64,000 nt of DNA. Source: Silene latifolia. Its lineage: Eukaryota; Streptophyta; Magnoliopsida; Caryophyllales; Caryophyllaceae. Under the pieces are notes generated by a model. It made no database searches, had not been told where the DNA came from, and saw nothing but the letters and a program-made list of their open reading frames with translations. The position numbers were made by a program, and so were the translations under genes. The DNA lies in the NCBI RefSeq assembly GCF_048544455.1, contig NC_133538.1, forward strand, positions 44,965,969 through 45,029,968, given 5' to 3'. Positions 10,625 through 20,404 of the stretch are shown here, piece after piece; position 1 is the stretch's first letter, and the number at the start of each line of letters is the position of its first letter.

Positions 10625-12075
10625 AAAGTTATACATCTTGTCTATTAAAGTTATACACTGCGTGCATTAGAGTTATACACACGATATTTAAATTTGGTTT
10701 TTTTTATTGTTATTTGGTTTATTTTAGATTTCGGGTTTGGTTGGGTTGTTGGTTTTTTGGTTTTATTATTGTTATTTGGTTTTTTGTTTTTGTTATTATG
10801 AGTTTTTTTGGTTTTTGTTATTATTTTTTTTTTTTTTCATATTTTTCATATTTATTGTTTGATTTTTTTACTATTTACGACTAAAGTTATACATTTTATG
10901 ACTAAAGTTATACATTTTATGACTAAAGTTATACATTTTATGACCAAAGTTATACAAAAAAATACTAAAGTTATACAAAAATTGGACTAAAGTTATACAA
11001 AAATTGGACTAAAGTTATACAAAAATGAACCAGAGTTATACAAAAATGAACCAAAGTTATACAAAAATGAACCAAAGTTATACAAAAATGGACCAAAGTT
11101 GTACAAAAATGGACTAAAGTTATACAAATATGGGCTAAAGTTATACAAAAAAGATCGAGTTATACAAAAATAGACCAAAGTTATACAAAAAAAGACTAAA
11201 GTTATACAAAAATTGGACTAAAGTGATACAACAATGGACTAAAGTTATACAAAAATGCACCAAAGTTATACAAAAATTGGACTAAAGTCATACAACAATG
11301 GACAAAAGTTATACAAAAAATTGGACTAAAGTTATACAAAAATGAACCAAAGTTATACAAAAATGAACCAAAGTTATACAAAAATGGACCAGAGTTATAC
11401 AAAAATGCGACGAGTTATACAAAAAATTGGACTAAAGTTATACAAAAAATGAACCAAAGTTATACAAAAATGAACCAGAGTTATACAAAAATGCACCAGA
11501 GTTATACAAAAATGCACCAGAGTTATACAAAAATGCACCAAAGTTATACAAAAATGGACTAACTTTTGTATAACTCAGTGCATTTTTGTATAACTCAAGC
11601 ATTTTTGTATAACTTTGGTTCATTTTTTGTATAACTTTGGTTCATTTTTTGTATAACTTTAGTCCAATTTTTGTATAACTCGCACGCATTTTTGTATAAC
11701 TCTTGTCCATTTTTGTATAACTTTGGTTCATTTTTGTATAACTTTGGTTCATTTTTGTATAACTTTAGTCCAATTTTTTGTATAACTTTAGTCCATTGTT
11801 GTATGACTTTAGTCCAATTTTTGTATAACTTTGGTGCATTTTTGTATAACTCTGGTCGATTTTTGAATAACTTTGGTTCATTTTTGTATAACTTTAGTCC
11901 AATTTTTGTATAACTTTAGTCCAATTTTTTGTATAACTTTAGTCCAATTTTTGTATAACTTTAGTCTTTTTTGTATAACTTTGGTCTATTTTTGTATGAC
12001 TTTGGTTCATTTTTGTATAACTTTAGTTAATTTTTGTATAGCTTTAGTCCTTATTTGTATAATTTTAGTCAATAT
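10625..12075. repeat. Mirror-image array of a ~23-bp AAAGTTATACAAAAATG repeat
   Basis: From about 10870 to 11560 the unit AAAGTTATACAAAAATGGAC (with small variants) repeats about 30 times on the plus strand. From about 11563 to 12075 its complement, TTTTGTATAACTTTGGTTCA, repeats about 22 times. A few looser copies begin at 10625. The switch point is sharp, near 11562. Single-stranded DNA or RNA from it could fold into a duplex several hundred bases long. The translations are monotonous LYNFGSF-like strings and are not genes. Confidence 0.9.
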
Positions 12076-12248
12076 TTTAGTAGATCTTAGTTGAAAAAAA
12101 GTACATCACCAAAAAAAACGATATTTAAAACCCGAAATTTTTATTTAAAAAACGTATAATAAGAATAGATTTGAAAAGAATAAATAACAACAAAAACTAA
12201 CAAAAATTAAGAAATAGAATAAACCGACCCCAAACAACTAATTTAACA

Positions 12249-12256
12249 CAAAATCG

Positions 12257-12296
<40 letters not shown>

Positions 12297-12350
12297 GACG
12301 AAAATAAACCGAGACGCAAAATGAAAAAAAAAAAAAAAAAAAAAAAAAAA
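12249..12350. repeat. Two long poly(A) tracts
   Basis: Runs of about 44 and 25 A residues at roughly 12250-12294 and 12326-12350, separated by GTGACGAAAATAAACCGAG-like sequence, within the right arm of the foldback element. Lengths are unreliable in assemblies. Confidence 0.8.
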
Positions 12351-12829
12351 ACGAGTTTATATAATTACCAACGGCGGTGGTGGAGGTGGCGGTGGATGTG
12401 GGCGGTGGGTGGTGTCGGGTGGGATAGTGGTGGGTGGTGGTGAATGAGGAAGAGAGAAATGAATTTTATTTATTTGGATTTTTTGGGTTTTTTTATTTAT
12501 TTGGAATTTTTGGGTTTTTTTTATTTATTTGGATTTTTTGGGTTTTTTTTATTTATTTGGATTTTTTGGGTTTTTTATTTATTTGGATTTTTTGGGTTTT
12601 TTTTTTGAGAGAAGAGAAGAGTGAAATGTGTGAGATGAGAGAGAAATAGGTGGGTAGAAAACAAATATATAGTAAATTAGTGGTTAATTAGGGTGGATTA
12701 GTAAAGTGTGTTAATTTGCTTGTATAATGACTTTTGGTGGGTTCATCTCATCCCTCCATCTCCCTCCATCCAATGGCTCACAAAAGACCTTATGGACTCA
12801 AATATATAATGGACCTTAGTTGATCCTTC

Positions 12830-12831
<2 letters not shown>

Positions 12832-12890
<59 letters not shown>
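12832..12890. repeat. (TA)n microsatellite, right edge of foldback element
   Basis: About 29 TA units. The shorter partner run lies at about 9577-9600 at the left edge. Confidence 0.9.
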
Positions 12891-12891
<1 letters not shown>

Positions 12892-13503
12892 CTTCGAAAA
12901 CTATACAAATTAATTTGTATAGTATTATTTAAATACATTGAAGTAACAATAAAGGTAGTATTAATAACAAAAGAAAGTATGAGGACAACAAATGACCGAG
13001 ACGAAGGGAGTAGTATTGATGATGTTCCCATCAGAAGCTGACTCGAAACTCATAATCTCTTCCAACCAAAACAAAGGTAACATTCAGTTTTATATAGTCA
13101 AACTTCGAAAACTTTTACCATGAATATTGTTCAAGGTAAGAAAATTTTGAAAGACGAAACTTATATATACAGATTTGTTATGAAAAATATTTTATAAAAT
13201 TTTATTTCTTGGAAAAAAAAAAGTCACACATAGATGAAAAAAATACGGAAAGTATTGCCTCGAAAATCACCTAAAAACAAGGCTTATACCTTTGGTTTGG
13301 ATGAGAGGGAGAGTATGAACTAATATGGACTCCACATACTCTGTACATGACTCGAAATAACACAAACCGAATAAAGTGGCTAACAAAAATGAATCGACTC
13401 AAGCTTAACTCTACTCGAATAAAATCAAACCGGTCGAACTCGATCCAAAACCAACCCGATTAACCCATTTATCAAGTGTAACTGTGTAAGTACGGGTGTG
13501 ACT
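12891..13503. other. Intergenic; trace of a Stowaway-like end
   Basis: AT-rich sequence with no gene. The phrase ACAAATGACCGAGACGAAGG GAGTAGTA near 12988-13013 matches the 'CTCCCT..GTCTCGGTCATTTGTT' end typical of Stowaway MITEs, present here as a single end. Confidence 0.4.
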
Positions 13504-13803
13504 AGACCTGGCAAACGAGTCAACTATGTCGGGTTAGATCTGTTTAATTCGGGTTTGAGTTGTTTGGGTTTCCAAGAATTCAAACCGGGTTTCGTGAGGA
13601 TATTTTGGGTTCAGATCATTTTCCTGTAGGTTGTTATTAAGTTATTTGGGATAACTTTTAATATGAAATAATAAATATTCAGGTCAAGTTGAATAGGGTA
13701 GATACACATACACTCAATTCGGGTGAAGGCAAATTGAAATCGAGTTATTTGGGTTGAGTTTGTTTTAGTAGGGCGGGGTGACGGAAACCCGTTTGTAGGA
13801 CAT
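13504..13803. mobile_element. hAT-like non-autonomous element remnant
   Basis: Starts TAGACCTGGCAAACGAGTC and ends GGAAACCCGTTTGTAGGACA; the complement of the end (TGTCCTACAAACGGGTTTCC) pairs imperfectly with the start. The interior is made of degenerate CGGGTTT/TTGGGTT phrases common to this class of plant short elements. I could not find a clear target duplication, so the boundaries are approximate. Confidence 0.4.
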
Positions 13804-13953
13804 GTAAGAAAGCCATCACCATGACGTTAAGGTGACATAACATAATAGAAAATTCCAAAAAGAAGCTACCACAAGTGGGAACCACTAACAAAATTTCCTT
13901 GCTTTGACTACTATTTCCACCTTTCATCAAACATGCTTCATTGCTTCTTATAA

Positions 13954-14276
13954 ATACTATCCAGATACCGAAGTGGCTTGGGTGTAGTGGTGCGCGGGAG
14001 TGCCTCAAAGCGTTGAAATCTTGTCATGAGGTCCCGGTTCGATCTTTCTGCACGGAGAGACCGAGGTATTTGCACGGTGGCCCTTTGGGATCTGTTAAAC
14101 GAGGTGCCGGCTTTCCGTGCTGTCGCGTATCCTCGCGGTTTGGGCTCTCCGGACTCCTCTTTATGATCTCTGGTGTTCTGTACACTCGCCATAGTCCCGA
14201 CTAGGCGGATCCTCTAAAGATTGAAAGGAAGCCTTTTCCCCGTTTCAAAAAAAAAAAAAAAAATACGATCCAGATA
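13954..14276 (+). mobile_element. tRNA-derived SINE with target duplication
   Basis: The body at 13968-14262 begins CCGAAGTGGCTTGGGTGTAG, which includes an A-box-like TGGCTTGGGTG. About 45 bases on it has the B box GGTTCGATC (14037-14045), i.e. a Pol III internal promoter like that of a tRNA. It ends in an A run at 14247-14263. Flanking 14-bp copies ATACTATCCAGATA (13954-13967) and ATACGATCCAGATA (14263-14276) differ at one base and are the target-site duplication left by LINE-type integration. It sits about 70 bases before the pirin start codon. Confidence 0.88.
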
Positions 14277-15946
14277 TTTTGGTTGAATTCAACCTAAAGA
14301 CAATATAAACAGTAAGAAAACAAGAAAATCTAAAACAAGAAGAAATGGAAAAAAACAGAGGAATGCAGCTCTATTGTAAATGATCCACGTCCAATTGTTA
14401 GAAAATTCCAAGCTAGACCTCAACGTGAAGGTGTTGGTGCTGTTGTTAGAAGAAGCATTGGCCGGTATGTCACTATTATTATTTATCTATTACGGAATAC
14501 TTTATACGAATATTCCGAAATACTTTACTCTTGGTATTAGCATCAACGATACTTCCAAAGTTAGTTAAATGGTCTTTTATATTCTTTGTTCTTGTAAACA
14601 TTACTGGTACATGCATTGTATATGTAAGTGGTGATGTCGAAATTCAATACTAATAATAAAACGGAGTATTATTTTCCTAGTTTTCCTTTATTTTTTAATC
14701 TAGTTATCTTTTGTAAAATAGTCGGCCAAAATTTCTTGCATTTAACGTAGTTTTATTCATACTTTCACATATGATCGTGACATATTTTAGTTGGACTAAA
14801 TGTATCATTTTGTTTATCAGGTTCGAGCTCAAATACTTTGATCCCTTCCTCGTTTTGGATGAATTCTCAGGTACTGTACTTAGAAACACTTGCCATTTAT
14901 TTCATTACCAATCTTTCTTTATTTATAAAAAAAAGCATGAATATGGGCTCGCCTCGGGTTGGCATCGCTACCACCTTTGGCTCGTTACTCTGTAATAAAT
15001 TTGTATGGTTTTCCATTATTGTTATCAGTTTCTGCTCCAGCTGGGTTCCCTGATCATCCACATAGAGGCTTTGAGACAGTGACATACATGCTCCAGGTAA
15101 ACTATTGCATAATAAGATTCAATGTATTAAATTTAATGACAAAATTAAGAATGGTAAGGATTATTATTGAAATTGTTAGAGGCAAAATGTCATGATTTTA
15201 AGCCTTTAATTAGTTAGCATGCCAGTTGAGTGTTGGCCTAATTCACGCCTCTTTTAGTTTACGCCTCCTAATTTAATTTCAACTCAACAATACAACCTTA
15301 AGCGTATAAGACTCTTACTTATGAGCGGAGTATGATTGTTATCAACATTAACGTAATGCTACATTTTTAGAAAATCGTATTTTAGCACTATAATCGGAAT
15401 AACCAGGCCAACTTATAATCACTGAATTCACTCACTAAATGCTTAGATTAAGTATGTATTTCGGTGAAATATGAATCACCAAAGAAATAATTATATAAAA
15501 TGTTCATGAATCATGAATATTAGTGTCAAATTTTGATGCAAAATAAAGACAGGTCTAGTAAAACAAAGATTATTTATATTTACATAGTAGAAAAACCAAA
15601 GGGACATATATATTTGGAATTGATGTGTATGGTAAACAAATAGGGAAGCGTAACACACGAAGATTTCCAAGGACACAAAGGGACGATTGATGCAGGTGGA
15701 TTGCAATGGATGACTGCCGGAAGAGGAATTGTTCACTCTGAAATGCCTGCTGCCTCCGGTGTCCAAAAAGGTTTACAACTTTGGGTCAACCTTTCTTCCA
15801 AACACAAAATGTATGTTTTCCTCCTTCACTATTTATTGTCGATTGATTCATAAATTTAAGTGGATGATGTAGAATCGTATAACTAATTTACCATCAGTAA
15901 TTCTCTCTTAGGACCACCGACAGTATATCCATTTTAGGATCAAAAT

Positions 15947-16136
15947 AGGTTAAGTATGCTCTTAGGGTGTGATCATACCAGCACTAATGCACCGGATCCC
16001 ATCAGAACTCCGCAGTTAAGCGTGCTTGGGCGAAAGTAGTACTAGGATGGGTGACCTCCTGGGAAGGCCTCGTGTTGCACCCCTTTTAAAAAAATTCCCA
16101 AAAAAAAAAAGAAAAAAAAAAGGTTAAGTATGCTCT
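15947..16136 (+). mobile_element. Retroposed 5S rRNA with A-rich tail and 16-bp target duplication
   Basis: AGGTTAAGTATGCTCT occurs identically at 15947-15962 and 16121-16136. Between them lie a complete 5S rRNA-like sequence (15965-16084), TTTT, and an A-rich tail interrupted only by TTCCC and one G (to 16120). This is the signature of LINE-driven insertion of a Pol III transcript, inside intron 4 of the pirin gene. No extra tRNA-like or LINE-like 3' domain is visible between the 5S part and the tail. Confidence 0.88.
15965..16084 (+). rRNA. 5S rRNA copy (dispersed, retroposed)
   Basis: The 120 bases from GGGTGTGATCATACCAGCAC to GTGTTGCACCCCT match plant 5S rRNA over the full length. The internal control region is intact by eye: the A box around AGTTAAGCGTGCTTGGGC and the C box around GGATGGGTGACCTCCTGGG. 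Small differences from the usual plant sequence are a T at the sixth base (GGGTGTG for GGGTGCG), CGAAAG for CGAGAG, and AAGGCC for AAGTCC. Being a single copy far from an rDNA array, with a poly(A) tail, it is a retropseudogene, though it retains a Pol III promoter and a TTTT terminator. Confidence 0.9.
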
Positions 16137-16608
16137 GGTTCACATATATATGATAACCTTTTATTAGTCTTTAAGCGTCTTTTTATATTGCCGTCTTAAA
16201 CAAGAATATGTGATTTACTATATATTTGTCACTAATTAAAAATTCAGGATGGAGCCAAGATACCAAGAAATGCAAAGCAAAGACATAGCCGAAATTGAGA
16301 AAAATGGCATCAAGGTTAGAGTTATAGCCGGAGAAGCATTGGGCATAAAATCACCAATTCAAACTATAACACCAACTATGTTCCTTGACTATACCTTAAA
16401 GCCAGGGGGCAAAACTCCAACAACCAATTCCAAAGTCATGGAACTCATTTGTCTATGTCTTCGAAGGGGAGGGCATCTTTGGAAACTCGACATCATCCTC
16501 GACATCATCTCATCATCTTATTATACTAGGCCTAGGTGATGGGCTACTAGCATGGAACAAGTCTTCTACTAAGGCTCTTAGGTTTATTTTGGTTGGTGGT
16601 GACCCTTA

Positions 16609-17415
16609 TGTTGTAACGGAGGCGTCCCGTTACCCAAACAGTTAATTGATAAGGCGATAAGAACAATAAATAACGAATGTAAATAAAGTTGACACAAAGA
16701 TTTACGTGGTTCACCAAGAAAATAACGCTACGTCCACCTCGCGAGGAGATCAAATTTCACTATTGTGAAGAAAATAGTACAACAGTAGACCGGTACACAC
16801 ACGCTCAATATGAGCCAAAAGTATACCCTATTCTACCAACAAATATAGTAGTCTCAAAGGAACAAAAGAGACTACCCCAATAAGACAAAGGACAAATAAT
16901 CTTGAGGTCTACCAAGATCTGAACAAACTCCTCCGATCTTCAAAGACAAACGAACAACAATAATAGAGCCCGGAACAAACTGAGTTTTCTTCTTCAGAAG
17001 GAATCTCACAAATCGACCCTCTTTATTGTGTGCTTTCAAATCTCTCTCTTAATTTAACCTAGAATAAAACTTGGGTCTTTATATATTTATTCCACCCAAG
17101 ATAAAATATCTAGCTTAATAAAGAAATAAGCTAATAGGAAATAAATATTAATTTCCTAATAGAATACTAATAAGGAAATTAATACGGCTAATCTCCTAAA
17201 ACAAATACAACACCATAAGACAAGAAGCCAACTTGCAAAGTAGTCATGTACGTAGCACACTAGCACTGTAGCAAAGCATGGAATCAATAACCAAGCACAG
17301 GATACTACACGACCGGCATAACACTTGACAAATTCCCTTTGTCTGTTTCTAGTATCTTTCTTCTTGCCTTAACTTAGTCCGTCTTCGACACAAATTCAAG
17401 GCACAATTCCTAACA
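16609..17415 (-). repeat. Copia A 3' LTR (element orientation minus)
   Basis: Begins TGTTGTAACGGAGGCGTCCC and ends CACAATTCCTAACA on the plus strand. The adjacent AATCTCCACCTTGACTTGAA, read on the minus strand as CAAGGTGGAGATT, is the polypurine tract. Confidence 0.93.
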
Positions 17416-18177
17416 AATCTCCACCTTGACTTGAATTATTCAAACACGAACCCAATCAAGAACCAAACCCCGAATCAGCTTCAATAAAGTCGATCCACAA
17501 GTCACTATCTGTCCCGATAGTCTCCACTAACTTGAACACAACTCACAAAACGGACAAACGAACCAAGTGTGCAACAAATGTGACCAATATACGAAGTATC
17601 CAATGTAGTAAGCTGAAACTACTAATTGTACTAAGTACCCAACATATCTTCATACCAATAGGAAGGCCAAACGCAGCAAACTCCGAAGAGGACAAAAGCT
17701 ACCAAAATGCCAACACAAATATATGAGATACCAAATATCACTAAGATGGAACGGTGTACCAAAACAACACACACAAGATCTCCAAAACAAAATCTCCTCC
17801 AAACTACATGGCTAAATGTACCGTCGTACCAACTGTCCCAAAAAGAACACAAATGCCACGAACAAAACAAATGTCTCACTTGAGTAAACTAGGTGTCATG
17901 ACCACCACAAAAATGTCTACACCAAGGCAACAAAACTCAAGCCGAAACCAAAACAAAAACAATATTCTAAGCGAGCACAAATTACCTCCATCAAGGTACA
18001 AATTGTTAGACAAGATAGTCCAATCCAAAGCTCCAAAGAATAAACTCCCGTCGAAGTTTCAAATGACCCCTTATGAAGTCCCAAACGGCTCTCTTTCAAG
18101 AGCCACAAACAGCTCCACCTGGAGCCCCAAACCGCCCCACCTCTTGGGGCGCAGACCGCCTCATTGAGGCGCAGAGA
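17416..18177 (-). other. Copia A non-coding 3' region
   Basis: Lies between the nested chromovirus and the 3' LTR of Copia A. It is rich in ACCAAA/CCAAAAC phrases. A 137-codon open frame on the opposite strand to the element has no recognisable domain and is likely spurious. After excision of the nested element, the gag-protease frame would end a few codons inside this segment. Confidence 0.6.
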
Positions 18178-18182
18178 CAAAA

Positions 18183-19545
18183 TGTAACACTACGGATTTT
18201 CCTTGGTGACTACTCGACCGAGTAGAGCCTACTCGGCCGAGTAGTGCTTTGGTTGTTTGTTATTTTGGTTCTGCCGAGGAATACTCGGCCGAGTATAGTG
18301 AATACTCGACCGAGTATTGGACACTCGGCCGAGTATGGACTTACTCGACCGAGTGTCCCGGTTTAATGAGTGTTATTTCGACGGTTTGATTAGGGAATGT
18401 TTAGGGTATTTTATACAACCGCGTCAGTTTCTAATATCATTTTTAAAAGCTTTATCATTTCTACGTTACCCTAATCACACCCAAAATGATTCCCTAATCC
18501 TTCTCTTAAGCATTTCGTAGCGTCATTGTGTGGGTAATCGTCGTAGTTCTTGCGTATAAGTTCTCGTTGCACTGTTGGTAAGTTTTATCTTCGTGATTAT
18601 TTGTATTTTTGGATTACTGTACATTTATATGAGAAGGGGATTTTGGGAATTGTACAAAGTGTAATCGTGTTGCATGATCATTGTATAGGAGAAGACTTCG
18701 TAGAGGAGCCTTTACGATTGTTCGTGTTGCATCTGCTTTTGTTGATTGCTAAGGTAGGGTTTCCCTACTCGGTTCTTGTGCTTTGCATGACATGTTGTTG
18801 TAATTATCGTTGTCTGTTGATCATCGTAATATGGAGGTTTTTGTGACAATGTTGGTGTGAGGGGATTGAGATGACTGCGATGTCATGTGATTGTGATTGT
18901 GGTGGAGTCACTTGCGGGAGTGGCTTCACACCCTAGTTCGCCCTCCGTGGATCCCGCCACGGGAGGGGATGTGCACATTAAGGGACAGGGATCGTTGTCG
19001 CTCGTTGAGGAGCTGGACTAGGTGGGATCGGCTGCGGTCACCCACTGGCGGCGAGGATTACTTGTTGCGATGGGTAATCTGGAAGGGCTACACACTTTGG
19101 TGTGTAGTCGGTTACTATGTGAGCTTGGATGATTGGGAATTGGTGATGATCAGACGATTATTGCATTTGTTTGTCTTATTAGTTGAGTATACTGACCCCG
19201 TTGTTATTTGTGGAATTTGCGGTGATCCATTCGGGGATGGTGAGCAGGCTTGACAGGTATTACTAGTGAGAGCTTGGGGATTATCTCGGGAGATTTGCCA
19301 CCACGAGTCATAGCATCACCGTCTGAGTCTTAGTGGGTTTTCCTTTAATGTTAAGACTTTGAAGTTGTATTTTGTTAAACAGTATTTGGTTTTGGATATT
19401 GTAAACTTTACATTTCACAGTACTTTAATAATAGTGCTCAATTCAGACGCTTTTGGTATGTACTAACCTCGGGCAACCGAGATAGTAACACACTTTCATG
19501 GCAGGGTGGTCCTGGTAAGGTACCTTGGTATGAGGGGGTGTTACA
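18183..19545 (+). repeat. Chromovirus 5' LTR
   Basis: Starts TGTAACACTACGGATTTTCC. Its first 180 bases carry six palindromes of the type TACTCGRCCGAGTA. A 118-codon frame at 18897-19253 occurs identically placed in the other LTR and is not a known protein. Confidence 0.95.
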
Positions 19546-19548
19546 AAG

Positions 19549-19560
19549 TGGTATCAGAGC
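19549..19560 (+). other. Primer binding site (tRNA-Met initiator type)
   Basis: TGGTATCAGAGC, three bases after the 5' LTR end, complementary to the 3' end of initiator methionine tRNA. Confidence 0.92.
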
Positions 19561-20404
19561 CGAAGATTCCGGCACCTAAACAAATGAATTTAATGAACCT
19601 AGGGAGTCTAAATAAAATGAACCCGGGGAGAGTTGTTTGGAGCTACCGCAAAGACTCGGGAGACGTCCCGGAGTCGCACATTGGCCCTTACTAACTCGAG
19701 CCGGTAACATGGGGGAGTGTGATGAGAGCTAGGCTTTGTATGTGCATGTATGTGAAGATGCATGTTGGTAAAAGTCAATAGTTGCAAATATGTGTGTTGA
19801 AGTTCTTAATTGTTGTGATGGGAGGAGTGGTAGAGGAAACGGGTTGTGATTACAATGTTGGATTTAACTTATGTGCAAATTGGATGCTGATATGATTACA
19901 CTGTGGTATTAAAGTTTTTAATATATGCATTGCATGCTGATGTGATTATAACATGGCTTTTAAGTCCTTACGTATTTGCTACGGGAATAGTGAGCATGAT
20001 AGGGGAATCGTAATCAGAAACTTTGTTTATAGCGTAACTCGGCCGAGCAGGGCAGGTACTCGACCGAGTATGGAGTACTCGGCCGAGTAGCCAAGAACTC
20101 GACCGAGTGTTGTTTGATGGTAAGTAGCAGTCGCTACTGTTTGTGATAACTCGACCGAGTATGAACATATACTCGACCGAGTAGTGTCCACTCGGCCGAG
20201 TGTTGTTACACTCGACCGAGTGTTGTTTTTGTGTTTTGACGCTCGCTTCTGGAGTCAGTACTCGACCGAGTATCTGGGGGGATACTCGACCGAGTTGGAT
20301 TTACTCGACCGAGTATGATGTATACTCGGCCGAGTGTTCTTATGGCGGAAGAGTGTTAAATTTTGAGCATGTGTTTACGTTTCTTTCATTCTTATCAGCT
20401 CAAA
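19561..20404 (+). other. Chromovirus untranslated leader with palindrome cluster
   Basis: Non-coding leader between the primer site and gag. Its last 300 bases (20035-20340) hold twelve copies of ACTCGGCCGAGT or ACTCGACCGAGT, spaced 10-40 bases, one with GAGCAG and one with GAGTT at the edge. The same motif fills the front of the LTR. Confidence 0.85.

Larger units (their letters stand above)
9577..12890. mobile_element. ~3.3 kb foldback (long inverted repeat) element between TA runs
   Basis: The left end reads TATATAGAGAAGGGTTCTTA, then AAGGTCC, and about 60 bases further GGATGGA, GGGATGGAGGGATGAGAT. The complement of the right end (12840 back to 12735) reads TATATAGAGGAAGGATCAAC, AAGGTCC, GGATGGAGGGAGATGG and AGGGATGAGAT. 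Both ends abut (TA)n. Inner parts mirror as well: C/A-rich 'ccacacccgacccacc' at 9950-10170 against 'ggtgggtggtgtcgggtggg' at 12365-12445, and GTATAAC repeats in opposite orientation on each side of 11562. No transposase is present, so it is non-autonomous. The superfamily is unclear; insertion at TA would fit Tc1/mariner or an element that favours TA microsatellites. Confidence 0.65.

Noticed and set aside
10993..12094. Several frames of 60-80 residues built from LYNFGSF repeats
   Set aside because: Translation of the 23-bp tandem repeat.
12434..12649. Frame rich in GFFGFFYLF
   Set aside because: TTTATTTGGATTTTTTGGG simple repeat in the foldback arm.
15965..16084. Functional 5S rRNA gene of a rDNA array
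   Set aside because: Single copy with A-rich tail and target duplication; no neighbouring units.
17754..18167. 137-residue plus-strand frame, Lys/Pro/Thr-rich
   Set aside because: Antisense to Copia A in its non-coding 3' region; no recognisable motif.
18897..19253. 118-residue frame MWWSHLREWLHTLV, repeated at 25925-26281
   Set aside because: Lies in both LTRs of the chromovirus; open by chance and without known domain.
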